The notes: generated by a model from the letters alone, not told the origin. A stretch of DNA of 64,000 nucleotides from Niallia sp. NCCP-28 (GCF_023168165.1 NZ_BQYJ01000002.1:434001-498000), one strand, 5' to 3'; counted from the first letter of the stretch, positions 1 to 11,070 are shown. Numbers and translations: made by a program.

Positions 1-1
1 T

Positions 2-1561
2 GGAACAACAATCATTAAAATGGGGCGCGTCACAGCAGCAAATCCGAAACTGCCTGAAGGGGACACATATGAGGATAATGCATACACACGTCTTGTGAAA
101 GAGAAATTAAATGTAAAAATTGTAGATCAATTTGAAGCTGAGGGAGAAGACTATAATAGGCAGGTTGCGCTTGCGATTGCATCAGGAGAGTTGCCAGACA
201 TGATGCGTGTGGATTCCAAGGAAGAGTTAAAAGAATTAGTTGAAAATGATTTAATTGCAGATTTAACCGAAGTTTACGATAAAAATGCAAGCGATTACAT
301 TAAAGGTGTTTATGATACTTATGATGGAAGAAACCTAGCGGATGCTACATTTGATGGGCATCTAATGGCAATTCCGGCAACAATAGGAAATTCTGCTCCA
401 AATATAGTTTGGATCAGAAAAGATTGGATGGACAAACTTGGAATAAAACTAGACAGTGATGGAGACACTCAAATCACTTTGGACGAGCTAGAAAAAACGG
501 CAAAAACTTTTGTAGAAAAAGACCCTGGGAATTCTGGAAATCCAGTAGGAATTCCATTTGCTACTTGGCTAAATGCTAGTGATTATGGCGGATCTGGACT
601 TACTATGTCATCCATAGCAGCTGTTTTTAATGCACATCCTAAGTTTTGGCTGGATAATGGCAATGGAGATATTATTTATGGTTCCACCACTGATAGCACA
701 AAAAAGGCACTTGGTGTAATGGCAGATTGGTTTGATAAGGGAATTGTTGATCCACAATTTGGAACTAGAACTTGGGACGATATAATGGCCCTTCTTACTA
801 AAGGACAAACAGGAATTGTTACTGGACCTTGGCATATTCCTGACTGGGGATTATCTACCGTTAAAGGAATGGATAAAAATGCAGAGTTCACAGCCTACTC
901 TATAAAAGGCGAAAATGAAAAGGTGAATGTTGTTCATAATAATCCAACAGGACAATTTATTGTGGTTAGAAAAGATTATGATCACCCGGAGTTGGCTATA
1001 AAAATCTTAAATTTATTTTATGATGAGATTATAAATACTAAAGATTTAAAAACAGAGTATCCGGAAATTTCAAAATATAGCGAGCTTGCTGTAGATGGTT
1101 CAACTAGACCGTTTAATATTGAAGTATACAACGCTAATAATGTTTTAGAGGAATACGCTTATATCAAATCTGCAGTAGATGGCAAGACTTCTATCGATGA
1201 TATACCTAAAGCTGGTTTGAAAATAGATGCACAAAGTGTAAAGGCTTATGAAAAAGATCCTGCAAATGCTGATACTTCTGCCTGGTCCAAATATCATTCT
1301 AGGATGCTTGGCATGGGAATGATTAACACATTATCAGAAGAGGATGCATTTAATTGGACGACTCCTGTATTTTTTGGCACGACAAAAACAATGGAGAAAA
1401 AATGGGCTAATCTTGGGAAATTAGAAGAAGAATCTTTTATAAAAATAGTAACTGGCAACAAGCCGCTAGATTATTTCGATACCTATGTTTCTAATTGGAA
1501 AAAACAAGGCGGAGATGAAATCATCTCAGAAATTAAAGAAGAATTGGAAAATGGGCAGTAA
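2..1561 (+). CDS. Extracellular solute-binding protein of a sugar ABC importer (5' partial)
   Basis: The reading frame is open from the first bases, so the N-terminus with signal peptide and lipobox lies outside the window; the ATG at 20 is internal. The product resembles family 1 solute-binding lipoproteins of the LplA/YtcQ type, about 500 residues, which capture oligosaccharides at the outer membrane face and pass them to a two-permease ABC importer. The segment around DSDGDTQITLDE looks like the calcium-loop-like insert common in this group. Two matching permease genes follow, separated only by a strong hairpin, which is the usual layout. No ATPase gene is present; such importers generally borrow a shared MsmX-type ATPase encoded elsewhere. 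The substrate cannot be read from sequence. Confidence 0.88.
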   Translation, partial: GTTIIKMGRVTAANPKLPEGDTYEDNAYTRLVKEKLNVKIVDQFEAEGEDYNRQVALAIASGELPDMMRVDSKEELKELVENDLIADLTEVYDKNASDYIKGVYDTYDGRNLADATFDGHLMAIPATIGNSAPNIVWIRKDWMDKLGIKLDSDGDTQITLDELEKTAKTFVEKDPGNSGNPVGIPFATWLNASDYGGSGLTMSSIAAVFNAHPKFWLDNGNGDIIYGSTTDSTKKALGVMADWFDKGIVDPQFGTRTWDDIMALLTKGQTGIVTGPWHIPDWGLSTVKGMDKNAEFTAYSIKGENEKVNVVHNNPTGQFIVVRKDYDHPELAIKILNLFYDEIINTKDLKTEYPEISKYSELAVDGSTRPFNIEVYNANNVLEEYAYIKSAVDGKTSIDDIPKAGLKIDAQSVKAYEKDPANADTSAWSKYHSRMLGMGMINTLSEEDAFNWTTPVFFGTTKTMEKKWANLGKLEEESFIKIVTGNKPLDYFDTYVSNWKKQGGDEIISEIKEELENGQ

Positions 1562-1569
1562 TCAATAAT

Positions 1570-1596
1570 AATAAGAGCTGCATAGCAGCTCTTATT
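1570..1596 (+). terminator. Intercistronic hairpin after the binding-protein gene
   Basis: A perfect 12-bp inverted repeat (AATAAGAGCTGC, loop ATA, GCAGCTCTTATT) lies between the binding-protein gene and the first permease gene. There is no long T tract, so it more likely attenuates or stabilises mRNA than fully terminates. This would fit the usual excess of binding protein over permeases. Confidence 0.65.
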
Positions 1597-1612
1597 AATT
1601 AAGGAGGAAAAT

Positions 1613-2575
1613 ATGGAAAAACTCCAAAGTGAAATAGCTGAAAATTTTAAAAAAACTGAATTTAATGCAAAAAAGGAAAAACTGAAAAAATGGACGAAGG
1701 AGCAAGCTTTTTATCATGGAATGCTGCTGCCTGGAATGATATTTTTGATTATATTCAGCTTTGTTCCTATGTTTGGAATCATCATGGCATTTCAAGATTA
1801 TATACCAGCCAAAGGCATTTTGGGTTCTGAATTTGTAGGATTAGAACACTTTAAATATATGTTTTCTTTGCCTGATATCGGAAAGTTGTTTCGAAATACG
1901 ATAGTAATCGCACTCGGGAAAATTATTTTAGGGTCTTTATTGGCAATCGTATTTGCTATTCTTTTAAATGAAATCCGCCTTAAATTCTTAAAAAAATCGA
2001 TTCAAACAGTTGTGTATTTGCCGCATTTTCTTTCATGGGTTGTATTGGCAACTGTTGTTTTAAATATGTTTAATTTAGATGGAATGGTCAACCAGATTTT
2101 GGCTTTTTTGGGATTAGAAAAACTGAACTTTCTTGGCAGCAATAAACTTTTTCAGCCATTAATTATTGGAACGGATGTTTGGAAAGAATTTGGCTATAAT
2201 TCAATTGTTTATTTGGCAGCTATAACCGCAGTTGATCCAGGCCTGCATGAAGCTGCCAGCATTGATGGAGCTAACTGGTGGAAGAGAGTTTGGCATATTA
2301 CACTTCCAGGAATGCTTCCAATTATCCTTTTGCTCGCAGTATTGAGTCTCCCTAACATACTTAATGCAGGTTTTGATCAAGTTTATAATTTATATACACC
2401 AATGGTTTATGAAACAGGTGATATCCTTGATACTTATGTGTATAGAATTGGGCTAATTGGCCGTGAATATAGTTTTGGGACAGCGGTTGGCTTATTTAAA
2501 TCAGTAATAGGCATTATTTTAATACTATCAGCGAATAATGCAGCTAAGAGATTTACAGATCGAAAATTATTCTAG
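1613..2575 (+). CDS. Sugar ABC transporter permease, LplB/YteP type
   Basis: Integral membrane permease of 320 residues with about six hydrophobic segments after a charged cytoplasmic N-terminus of roughly 40 residues. The BPD_transp_1 cytoplasmic loop (EAASIDGANWWKRVWHITLP), which docks on the ATPase, is well preserved near residue 215. The ATG follows a good AAGGAGG site. It pairs with the next permease gene 14 bp downstream to form the membrane channel for the upstream binding protein. The substrate is probably an oligosaccharide, by family only. Confidence 0.93.
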   Translation: MEKLQSEIAENFKKTEFNAKKEKLKKWTKEQAFYHGMLLPGMIFLIIFSFVPMFGIIMAFQDYIPAKGILGSEFVGLEHFKYMFSLPDIGKLFRNTIVIALGKIILGSLLAIVFAILLNEIRLKFLKKSIQTVVYLPHFLSWVVLATVVLNMFNLDGMVNQILAFLGLEKLNFLGSNKLFQPLIIGTDVWKEFGYNSIVYLAAITAVDPGLHEAASIDGANWWKRVWHITLPGMLPIILLLAVLSLPNILNAGFDQVYNLYTPMVYETGDILDTYVYRIGLIGREYSFGTAVGLFKSVIGIILILSANNAAKRFTDRKLF

Positions 2576-2589
2576 GGGGGTAGAAAGTT

Positions 2590-3483
2590 TTGATAGAAAG
2601 TAAAAGCTTTTCAGCACGGTTTGGAAAAATTTCTATATATGCAATCGTGATTTTTTTGGCGCTGACTTGCCTGCTGCCTTTATGGAATATTGTCGCCATT
2701 TCTTTTAGCGGAAGTGAGGCTGTTGCTGCAAATAAAGTAGGTCTTGCACCAGTTAGTTTTACAACAGAAGCATATAAGATGATTATGGAAGATGCTCAAT
2801 TTTGGCGGTCCTTTGGAATTTCTATTCAGCGTGTTGTTCTTTCGCTTATTATTAATATGGTTTTGATTGTTACAATGGCATATCCTTTATCTAAATCGAA
2901 AAGAGAGTTCAAAGGTAGAGCCATTTATATGAATCTTATCATATTTGCGATGTTATTTAATGGAGGGATGATTCCAACATACTTAATTGTTAAAAATCTA
3001 GATCTTTTAAATACGATATGGTCTCTAGTATTGCCGGGGGCAGTACAAATATTTAGTATAATTTTAGTTATGAATTTTTTTATTGGTGTTCCAAAATCTT
3101 TAGAAGAAGCAGCAATAATGGATGGAGCTAATCCATTGCAAGTTTTGCTGAAAGTATATATTCCAATATCTCTTCCAGCTTTAGCCACAGTTGCTTTATT
3201 CAGTATTGTAGGAAATTGGAATGACTTTTTTTCCGGATTAATATATATGACAAAAGTCAGCAATTATCCTTTGATGACCTATATACAGTCCTTAACAATC
3301 AGTATTGAAGATATGTTAAAAGCAGGATCAAGCGCCAGCGCATTAGCAAATGCAGGTGAAGTATCAAATAGAAATCTGAATGCAGCAAAAATAGTCATCT
3401 CTTGTGTTCCTTTATTGGTGATATATCCGCTGCTGCAAAAATACTTTATTACTGGCATTGTAGTAGGATCAGTAAAAGAATAA
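2590..3483 (+). CDS. Sugar ABC transporter permease, LplC/YtcP type
   Basis: Second channel subunit, 297 residues, with six predicted membrane segments and the EAA loop (EEAAIMDGANPLQVLLKVY). The start is a TTG preceded by an AGGGGGG Shine-Dalgarno at a normal distance; the next in-frame ATG would delete the first membrane segment. Length and the C-terminal pattern (LQKYFITGIVVGSVKE) are typical of this family. It forms one operon with the preceding binding protein and permease. Confidence 0.93.
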   Translation: MIESKSFSARFGKISIYAIVIFLALTCLLPLWNIVAISFSGSEAVAANKVGLAPVSFTTEAYKMIMEDAQFWRSFGISIQRVVLSLIINMVLIVTMAYPLSKSKREFKGRAIYMNLIIFAMLFNGGMIPTYLIVKNLDLLNTIWSLVLPGAVQIFSIILVMNFFIGVPKSLEEAAIMDGANPLQVLLKVYIPISLPALATVALFSIVGNWNDFFSGLIYMTKVSNYPLMTYIQSLTISIEDMLKAGSSASALANAGEVSNRNLNAAKIVISCVPLLVIYPLLQKYFITGIVVGSVKE

Positions 3484-3496
3484 AAAATTTAGAGCT

Positions 3497-3576
3497 GCAC
3501 TATAGAATTCATTTTATATAGAGCTATTCCCTACATTAAAAGAATACTTGAGCGGATGATATAGTGCCAGTTTTTT
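3497..3576 (+). terminator. Possible long-loop terminator after the permease operon
   Basis: GCACTATA (3497-3504) and TATAGTGC (3560-3567) are inverted copies and the second arm runs into CAG plus six Ts. The loop is long (about 55 nt), so termination efficiency is uncertain and the YesL-like gene could be partly co-transcribed. Confidence 0.4.
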
Positions 3577-3617
3577 ATCAGGAGGCATATTATAACTAGA
3601 AGAGAGGTACTCTATGA

Positions 3618-4262
3618 ATGAATCATATCTTTGAATGGAATGGACCTTTATACCGATTTTTATTAAAAATTTTCGAATTGATGTTATTGAATTGTCTATT
3701 TATATTATTTTGTTTTCCTATTATTACAGTAGGTGCGTCAACTACTGCTCTTTATACTATAACAATAAAAATGGTTAGAAATGAAGAAGTAAGCTTGTTA
3801 GGCGGCTTTATCCAGGCATTCAAAAAAAATTTTAAGCAAAGTACCGCTATATGGATTTTTTTATTGATTATAGGGTCCATATTATATATGGATTATTCTT
3901 TTCTTCAACAATATTCAGGGCCATTTTCTTTGCTGGTACATATAAGTTTATTCTTTTTTTCATTAGTCTATCTTATTATTACTGTATTTATATTTCCATA
4001 TATTTCTAGATTTGAGAATTCAATAAAAGAGTCAATTGGCAATACATTAAAAATGGCAGCTGCAAATCCTAGCAAAATAATACCGATTTTCATCATTTCA
4101 TTATTCCCATTTATTCTAATGCTCATATCCCCATATTTATTTGTTTTTTGCTTATATTTAAGTGTATTTTTAGGTTTTTCTTTCATTGCATATTTAAATT
4201 CTTTTCTTATTGTCAATATGTATGGAAAATATGAAAACGAAAAAGATTTTATCATTTCATAA
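3618..4262 (+). CDS. YesL/DUF624-family membrane protein
   Basis: 214 residues with about five hydrophobic segments and the characteristic N-terminus of YesL proteins (a short tryptophan-containing amphipathic start, then a first membrane helix ending in FPIITVGASTTALY). YesL-family genes sit beside LplB/LplC-type importers in many Firmicutes; their biochemical role is not established. The ATG at 3618 is chosen because an ATG four bases earlier is in another frame. The strong hairpin just downstream closes the transport gene set. Confidence 0.85.
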   Translation: MNHIFEWNGPLYRFLLKIFELMLLNCLFILFCFPIITVGASTTALYTITIKMVRNEEVSLLGGFIQAFKKNFKQSTAIWIFLLIIGSILYMDYSFLQQYSGPFSLLVHISLFFFSLVYLIITVFIFPYISRFENSIKESIGNTLKMAAANPSKIIPIFIISLFPFILMLISPYLFVFCLYLSVFLGFSFIAYLNSFLIVNMYGKYENEKDFIIS

Positions 4263-4272
4263 ATAGAATGCA

Positions 4273-4315
4273 AAAACAAGTCCGGTATAGATGGTTTGCA
4301 TGCCGGACTTGTTTT
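4273..4315 (+). terminator. Rho-independent terminator after the YesL-like gene
   Basis: AAAACAAGTCCGG and CCGGACTTGTTTT form a perfect 13-bp stem ending in Ts on the plus strand; the A tract lets it work on the minus strand as well. It separates the importer genes from the convergent iclR-type gene. Confidence 0.9.
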
Positions 4316-4421
4316 GTATTAAATGCAATTATAGGATCGACCTGCTTTAATACTTTTGCAGAATGGTTAATGATAGGCCTTTTCTCTTTATTTAAGAGAT
4401 TATAAGAGAAAGGGGAAAGTT

Positions 4422-5195
4422 TTAGTTGATTGGCAATCCATATTCTACTTGTTTAGACAGCTCTTGGCCAATTTGTTTAAGAAGAACTGCATATTGATCA
4501 AGCTTCTGATCATCTACATTAGAAATTAAAGTAGATATACTAACGGCAGCAATTACTTGATTTTTTTGATTGATAATTGGTACAGCTATACAACGAACGC
4601 CTTTTTCGTTTTCCTCGTTATCGATTGCAATCCCATTTTCCCGAACCCTTTCAAGTTCTATCCTAAAATCTTCTTCATTTAGGATTGTTTTATTAGTTGA
4701 TTGGGTATAAAGGTAACCATCTAGAAGCTGTGCAATCTTTTCGGAATTTTGAAAGGATAGGAGAACTTTTCCTATTGCTGTAGAGTGCAGAGGGATTCTC
4801 CTTCCAATTCGTGAATAGCGAATCAGCGCTTTTTCTCCCTCCTCCTTATCAATGTAAACACCGGCATTGCCGTCCAAAATCCCAAGATGACTAGTCTGTC
4901 CTGTTTTTATTGATAGAGTTTGAAGATATTTCTTCGCTATATTTCTTATATCCATGGTACTAATAACCAGGTTCCCTCGTTCAACAAGTTTCATGCCTAA
5001 TTTGTATTTTCCATTTTCAGGATTTTGATCAATATAACGAGATTCTTGAAGTGTTTTTAATAAAGAGTGGACAGTGCTTTTATGAAGTCCCATTTTGTCG
5101 CTAATTTCCGTAATTTTAAGCTCAGTCGTATGTTCATTAAATAGATCTAATATTCGAAGAGAACGTTCGACAGATTGGATAATTGGCATATTCAA
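4422..5195 (-). CDS. IclR-family transcriptional regulator
   Basis: 257 residues: N-terminal winged helix-turn-helix (about residues 7-70, with LKITEISDKMGLHKSTVHSLL) and a C-terminal IclR effector domain (about 80-250, ending in the VRCIAVPIIN...VIAAVSIST pattern). IclR proteins bind promoters as tetramers and respond to small carboxylic or aromatic acids. It is divergent from the aldolase/dehydratase operon; E. coli yagI and yjhI, also IclR-type, sit next to the homologous yagEF and yjhGH genes. It therefore most likely controls the pentonate operon. A role in the importer operon is possible too. Confidence 0.92.
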   Translation of the reverse strand: MNMPIIQSVERSLRILDLFNEHTTELKITEISDKMGLHKSTVHSLLKTLQESRYIDQNPENGKYKLGMKLVERGNLVISTMDIRNIAKKYLQTLSIKTGQTSHLGILDGNAGVYIDKEEGEKALIRYSRIGRRIPLHSTAIGKVLLSFQNSEKIAQLLDGYLYTQSTNKTILNEEDFRIELERVRENGIAIDNEENEKGVRCIAVPIINQKNQVIAAVSISTLISNVDDQKLDQYAVLLKQIGQELSKQVEYGLPIN

Positions 5196-5337
5196 CCCTC
5201 ATGTTCATTTTATATTATTAGCAATTACGCACGAGCGATAAGCCTCTGCTAAGTACTATTACAGTATTATAGACAATTAAAAAATGCAATAAAATAAATT
5301 TTGATAAGGACTGATTGCAAAATGGAAATGATTTGTA

Positions 5338-5373
5338 TGTAAGTGTTTACAGTTAATGCTTATATGTTATAAT
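5338..5373 (+). promoter_or_regulatory. Promoter with overlapping CcpA cre site upstream of the pentonate operon
   Basis: TGTAAGTGTTTACA (5338-5351) matches the cre consensus TGWAARCGYTWNCW at 13 of 14 positions and is nearly palindromic. It overlaps a -35-like TTTACA (5346-5351), 16 nt before an extended -10 TGTTATAAT (5365-5373). CcpA bound here would block polymerase, giving catabolite repression of the aldolase and dehydratase. This is inferred from motifs only. Confidence 0.7.
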
Positions 5374-5437
5374 TGAATTAAATTTAACAGAATAATAAAA
5401 CATAGTTTTATATTATAAAACAAAGAGGGGCGATAAA

Positions 5438-6361
5438 ATGAATAAAAAAACATTATTTAATGGCATTATTCCTCCCGTATCCACTATTTTTGATGAAAAT
5501 GGCAAACTGAATCAGAAAGAAATGGGGCTGTTAATTGATTCTTTAATTGCATCAAAGGTAAATGGATTATTGTTTTTAGGAACTGGCGGAGAGTTTTCGC
5601 AAATGACTGTAGAAGAAAGAAAAGAAACGGCTGAATTTGCGATTAGTTATGTAAATAAGAGAGTTCCTGTATTAATTGGGACAGGAAGCACCAGTACAAG
5701 AGAAGCAATTTCTTTAAGCCAGCATGCCGAACAGATAGGCGCAGATGGGGTTATGGTAATCAATCCATATTATTGGTCATTATCAGATGAGAACTTGTAT
5801 AGCTATTATAGTGAGATAGCAGAATCTATTAATCTTCCTGTTTTTCTTTATAATTTTCCAAATCTTACAGGACAAGATCTAACGCCTGATTTTGTTGAAC
5901 GAATTGCAGATCAGCACAAAAATATCGTAGGCATTAAAGATACCGTGGATTCCATCGGCCATATTCGTGAAATGATTGAGAAGGTGAAAGGCAAGCATCC
6001 GTACTTTTCTGTTTTTTGTGGATTTGATGATCATTTATTAAATACCCTTCAACTGGGCGGAGATGGAACCATTTCAGCAAGCGGGAATTTTGCTCCACAT
6101 TTATCAGTGGGAATATATCATGCTTTTACAAGTGGAGATTTAAAAAAAGCAGTTGCTCTTTATGGCCAGCTAGCACTTCTTCCACAGCTTTATAAGATTG
6201 ACAGTCCCTTTGTAAATGTAGTAAAGGAAGCGACGAAAATGTGCGGCCTAAATATTTCTACATATGTATTGCCGCCGTCTAAGCCGCTTAGTGAGAAGAA
6301 AAGACAAGAAGTGAAAGCAATTTTACAATCAGCAAAAGTACTTCCAGCGGCAAAAAAATAG
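5438..6361 (+). CDS. DHDPS/NAL-family aldolase, probable 2-keto-3-deoxy-pentonate (sugar acid) aldolase
   Basis: 307-residue TIM-barrel class I aldolase. The GTGGEF substrate loop is near residue 48, the conserved Tyr is in LYNFP (Y138) and the Schiff-base Lys in GIKDT (K167). Length and the downstream YjhG-type dehydratase point to the YagE/YjhH subgroup, which splits 2-keto-3-deoxy sugar acids into pyruvate and an aldehyde, rather than to lysine biosynthesis. RBS AGAGGGG lies just upstream. The first gene of a two-gene operon behind a cre-overlapped promoter. Confidence 0.87.
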   Translation: MNKKTLFNGIIPPVSTIFDENGKLNQKEMGLLIDSLIASKVNGLLFLGTGGEFSQMTVEERKETAEFAISYVNKRVPVLIGTGSTSTREAISLSQHAEQIGADGVMVINPYYWSLSDENLYSYYSEIAESINLPVFLYNFPNLTGQDLTPDFVERIADQHKNIVGIKDTVDSIGHIREMIEKVKGKHPYFSVFCGFDDHLLNTLQLGGDGTISASGNFAPHLSVGIYHAFTSGDLKKAVALYGQLALLPQLYKIDSPFVNVVKEATKMCGLNISTYVLPPSKPLSEKKRQEVKAILQSAKVLPAAKK

Positions 6362-6380
6362 AAGTGTGTTTATTTCTTTA

Positions 6381-6412
6381 ATAGGAAGGTTTCTAAATAA
6401 ACTTTCCTATTT
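6381..6412 (+). terminator. Hairpin between aldolase and dehydratase genes
   Basis: ATAGGAAGGTTT and AACTTTCCTAT form an imperfect stem followed by a T-rich stretch. Lying inside the operon, it may attenuate expression of the dehydratase relative to the aldolase. Confidence 0.45.
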
Positions 6413-6465
6413 AATTTTAGTCCATAAAAAGCTCCACCAAATATTATTTAAAATGGAGAGATACT

Positions 6466-8454
6466 ATGTCATTACATTCGATTTTTAATGAAGAAGAATC
6501 CTCTTTATATAATGTGAAAACACATGCAAAGGGACCGATAGGAACACTTCCTTTAACGCCGCAAATGCTTGAAGAATCGCCGAGCGGAGATCTTTTTGGA
6601 CTTACTCAAAATGTGGGAATGGGATGGGATCCGAAGAGCCTGCTTGGAACGCAAGTGCTTATCCTGGGCACCAAAGGAGGCATTCGGGACCATAATGGCA
6701 GTCCAATTGCCTTAGGTTATCACACTGGCCACTGGGAAGTAGATTTATTGATGACAGAAGCAGCCAAAGAAATTCGGGATAAAAAGGGAGTTCCGTTTGC
6801 AGGGTTTGTCAGTGATCCATGTGATGGACGTTCACAAGGAACATTAGGCATGTTTGATTCATTTCCTTATCGAAATGATGCCGCCATTGTTTATCGGCGA
6901 TTAATTCGTTCCTTGCCGACACGCCAAGCTGTGATGGGAGTAGCTACATGTGATAAAGGCTTGCCAGCAATGATGATTGCACTGGCGGCCATGCATGATT
7001 TGCCAACCATTATTGTACCTGGAGGTGTTACACTTCCACCTACAGTCGGTGAGGATGCAGGGAAAGTTCAAACTATTGGCGCACGATTTGCGAATAAAGA
7101 AATCAGTTTGAAAGAAGCAGCGGAGCTTGGCTGCGTTGCATGTGCCACACCAGGAGGGGGATGCCAATTTCTTGGTACGGCAGCGACTTCCCAAGTTGTT
7201 GCAGAGGCCCTTGGAATGGCTGTAACTCATTCAGCGCTTGCTCCTTCTGGCCAGCCGATATGGGCTGAAATGGCTAGACAGTCTGCACGGGCAGCGCTGG
7301 AAATGGAAAAAAATAAAGTAGCCACAAAGGATATTCTGACAGATAAGGCGATTGAAAATGCAATGGTTGTTCATGCGGCTTTTGGAGGATCTACTAATCT
7401 ATTGCTGCATATTCCTGCTATCGCCCATGCTGCTAAGTGCAAAATTCCGACTGTGGAAGATTGGACACGAATTAATAAAAAAACGCCTCGTTTAGTAAGC
7501 GTTTTGCCAAATGGACCGGATTTTCATCCAACTGTACGAGTATTTTTAGCAGGGGGAGTTCCAGAGGTAATGCTTCATTTAAGAAAATTAGGTCTTCTGC
7601 ATGAAGATGTTCTGACTGTAACTGGCAATACACTTGGCGAAAATCTTGATTGGTGGGAGCAGTCAGAGCGACGGGCGAAAATTAGAAGACGTTTGATGGA
7701 GGCTGATGGCATTTCTCCTGATGCTGTCATTATGAGCCCCGAGCAGGCGAAAGAAAGAGGATTAACATCCACCATTACTTTCCCAACAGGCAATATTGCA
7801 CCTGAAGGATCGATCATCAAATCAACTTCCATTGATCAATCTGTGGTAGGAGATGACGGCATATACCGTCATACTGGAACAGCAAAAGTGTTCACTTCCG
7901 AAAAAGCGGCCATTAAAGCTATTAAAACTGGCGGAATTGAAGCTGGTGATATTATGGTGGTGATGGGAGGAGGCCCTTTAGGAACGGGGATGGAAGAAAC
8001 CTATCAATTAACATCTGCATTAAAGTACTTGCCATTTGGCAAATATGTTTCGTTAATTACAGATGCACGTTTTTCAGGTGTTTCAACAGGCGCTTGCATC
8101 GGACATGTGGGACCAGAGGCATTAGGAGGAGGCCCCATTGGAAAACTGCGCGATGGCGATTTGATTGAGATTATCATTGATTGTCTTCATTTAACTGGTT
8201 CTGTTAATTTTGTCGGCAATGCAAATAAAAGAGTTTCAGCAGAAGAAGCATCTGTTATTCTAGAAGAACGCCATCCCCACCCTCAATTAAAGCCAGACCC
8301 TAATCTGCCTGATGATACACGGTTATGGGCGGCGCTTCAATCTGTCAGCGGAGGAACTTGGAGTGGAAGCGTGTATGATACGGATCGGATTTTGCAGGTT
8401 ATCGAAGCCGGCGTCAAAGCATTGGCTAAAGAAGAAAAGTCCCCTATAAGATAG
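6466..8454 (+). CDS. yjhG: IlvD/Edd-family sugar-acid dehydratase, YjhG/YagF (xylonate dehydratase) type
   Basis: 662 residues, the long form seen in E. coli YjhG/YagF (about 655) rather than the roughly 560-residue IlvD. The Fe-S ligand motifs DPCDGR, TCDKGLP and GGGCQFLG are in order near residues 116, 163 and 225, and the C-terminal half carries [20 protein letters not shown]. From memory the sequence is similar to YjhG along its whole length. The family dehydrates D-xylonate and related pentonates to 2-keto-3-deoxy acids, the substrate of the aldolase encoded just upstream. No dehydrogenase making the pentonate is in the window, so the acid is probably imported or made elsewhere. Exact substrate is inferred. 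Confidence 0.92.
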   Translation: MSLHSIFNEEESSLYNVKTHAKGPIGTLPLTPQMLEESPSGDLFGLTQNVGMGWDPKSLLGTQVLILGTKGGIRDHNGSPIALGYHTGHWEVDLLMTEAAKEIRDKKGVPFAGFVSDPCDGRSQGTLGMFDSFPYRNDAAIVYRRLIRSLPTRQAVMGVATCDKGLPAMMIALAAMHDLPTIIVPGGVTLPPTVGEDAGKVQTIGARFANKEISLKEAAELGCVACATPGGGCQFLGTAATSQVVAEALGMAVTHSALAPSGQPIWAEMARQSARAALEMEKNKVATKDILTDKAIENAMVVHAAFGGSTNLLLHIPAIAHAAKCKIPTVEDWTRINKKTPRLVSVLPNGPDFHPTVRVFLAGGVPEVMLHLRKLGLLHEDVLTVTGNTLGENLDWWEQSERRAKIRRRLMEADGISPDAVIMSPEQAKERGLTSTITFPTGNIAPEGSIIKSTSIDQSVVGDDGIYRHTGTAKVFTSEKAAIKAIKTGGIEAGDIMVVMGGGPLGTGMEETYQLTSALKYLPFGKYVSLITDARFSGVSTGACIGHVGPEALGGGPIGKLRDGDLIEIIIDCLHLTGSVNFVGNANKRVSAEEASVILEERHPHPQLKPDPNLPDDTRLWAALQSVSGGTWSGSVYDTDRILQVIEAGVKALAKEEKSPIR

Positions 8455-8494
8455 AATACTTTATTATGGGAAGCAATCGTAAGTCAGGCTAAAT

Positions 8495-8526
8495 AAAAAA
8501 GCGCATGATAAATTCGTGCGCTTTTC
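8495..8526. terminator. Bidirectional terminator between dehydratase gene and ldh
   Basis: AAAAAGCGCA and TGCGCTTTT flank an 11-nt loop between two convergent genes. A and T tracts on the two sides allow termination in both directions. Confidence 0.85.
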
Positions 8527-8566
8527 TCCATAGAATCATTCTAATATTATTGTGCTGTTTTCTCGA

Positions 8567-9538
<972 letters not shown>

Positions 9539-9693
9539 TTATTTATTTAATATATTTTTAATTAGCAATGGGAATATATTTTTTATTTTTTATAAAAGTT
9601 GCTTTTTTATCAAAAACAAATCATATTGTTGTTTTCCAAGCTACCATATATTTTAACCTCTTTAAAAGAGTAGTGATTGCTTTTGATACTTTT

Positions 9694-9755
9694 ATTATAG
9701 CTGTCAAATTGTGAAATGAATCACAATAATGTGTCGGAATTGTGAATTAGACAAA
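9694..9755 (-). promoter_or_regulatory. ldh promoter region with Rex operator
   Basis: TTGTGAAATGAATCACAA (9709-9726) is an 18-bp inverted repeat fitting the Rex consensus TTGTGAAN4TTCACAA with small deviations. A minus-strand TATAAT lies at 9694-9699, so the operator covers the -35 region. A second partial site, TTGTGAATTAGACAA, lies at 9740-9754. Rex leaves DNA when NADH rises, inducing ldh. The distance to the ldh start (about 180 nt) implies a long 5' leader. Confidence 0.72.
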
Positions 9756-9759
9756 TAAA

Positions 9760-10397
9760 ACGCTTTCCTCAGAAAGGTAGTTCACAAAATTGCCATGATT
9801 GTCTTGTGGAAATAAAATAGCGTTTTCAACAATATAAACAAAAATTCAAGAAGTGCCATTTATTCCAATAGCATAGGACTATTATGGCTCTAACTTTCAT
9901 TAATATATATCACGCATAAGAATAACAATATATCGGGGCATCTATTTTGAGATAATGAGATAAGAATTACGATTTTTTCAGTTTATATTTAATGTTTCTT
10001 TTTAAGCAGAATCTTTTATGTTTAATTTTTAATATAGGTTTATAATGTTATCCTTTTTTTCGTAAAATAAGGAATAGCAGGAAATGATAAGGATCCATCA
10101 CGTATTAACGGTCTCTTTTCCCATAGTACAATTATGCAAAAAAAGAAAAAAATATCGCAGCAACGGCAGATGGAAAAAATTATACTTATAGGCTAACTCT
10201 GAAGGCAATAACAATCAGCATACCGGCGGACAGCAATTATCAGATCTCAGGAAATAATCTGGATGAATAATAGTGATTGTTTGCAGCTGATCGTGCAGCA
10301 GGTTAGAGTGTGGGGAGATAAAAAGGATAGCAGTCTCCCTTATTAAGCAAAAGCTAGGCTTTCCGCAAACATTAAGGGAGAGCAATAAAGGCTTCTA
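9760..10397. other. Intergenic region without a supported gene
   Basis: AT-rich sequence with no ORF carrying a ribosome site. Around 10145-10270 one frame reads for about 38 codons without a stop and with normal codon use, ending in consecutive stops; it may be the tail of a decayed secreted-protein gene, but no family is recognisable. A short imperfect hairpin near 10310-10345 could be a terminator for the minus-strand gene that ends at 10398. Confidence 0.35.
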
Positions 10398-10922
10398 TTA
10401 CTTTTTCAATATCCCCAAATAAGCACTCCAAGGGCCGACATCTTCTCTGTAGCGTTCAGCCATTATCCGCACGATTTGCGAAATATGGGTCAAATCATGA
10501 ACAGCCCATGTGGAAATGAGTTCCCGGACTTTTACTTGGCCAAACTCAGGGTGCAATCCAGTTTTTTCAAGACAGAGTTTAAGATCAATAAGGCCTTGAA
10601 GTTTTTTGATATTTTGGGATCGAATGGTTTTAAATTCCTGCAATTTTTGTTCGAGTGATAATTTTTTTGATTGATTCAAATGGGAATAGCGATCAAATGG
10701 AGGAAATGGTTTTTGTTCCCCTTGTTCTAGAATAAACTGGAGTCTTGGCAGCCAGTTTGTTTTTTCTCCTTCGATAAGATGGTCAATCACTTCTTCTGCA
10801 TTCCAAGTCCCTTCTCCTTCATTGCACTGCAGCCATCCTGCGGATAAACCAGATAAAAAATACTCAAGCGTTTTTGGGGTGCGCTCTAAAATCTCAATTG
10901 CTTCAGCAACAGTAAAATTCAT
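10398..10922 (-). CDS. DinB-family protein
   Basis: 174-residue four-helix-bundle protein of the DinB/YfiT superfamily, with the histidine metal triad represented by VIDHLIEGE near residue 47 and HDLTHIS near residue 146. Many members are thiol-dependent transferases (bacillithiol), but the substrate here is unknown. The start at 10922 is preferred over the longer frame from 10973 because GGGAAGGAG lies eight bases before it and the extra 17 residues look unlike the family. Monocistronic. Confidence 0.85.
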   Translation of the reverse strand: MNFTVAEAIEILERTPKTLEYFLSGLSAGWLQCNEGEGTWNAEEVIDHLIEGEKTNWLPRLQFILEQGEQKPFPPFDRYSHLNQSKKLSLEQKLQEFKTIRSQNIKKLQGLIDLKLCLEKTGLHPEFGQVKVRELISTWAVHDLTHISQIVRIMAERYREDVGPWSAYLGILKK

Positions 10923-11070
10923 TGGATTGCTCCTTCCCAGTTTTTTATTAGATAAAGCGAATAAAATGATCATAGCATATCTGCAAAAATAATGAATAGA
11001 ACAGTTAGAGAATAGAAGAGGAAGGTAAAAAAATTTTTAAAAAAAGAGAAAAGAAAAATGATATTGTATA

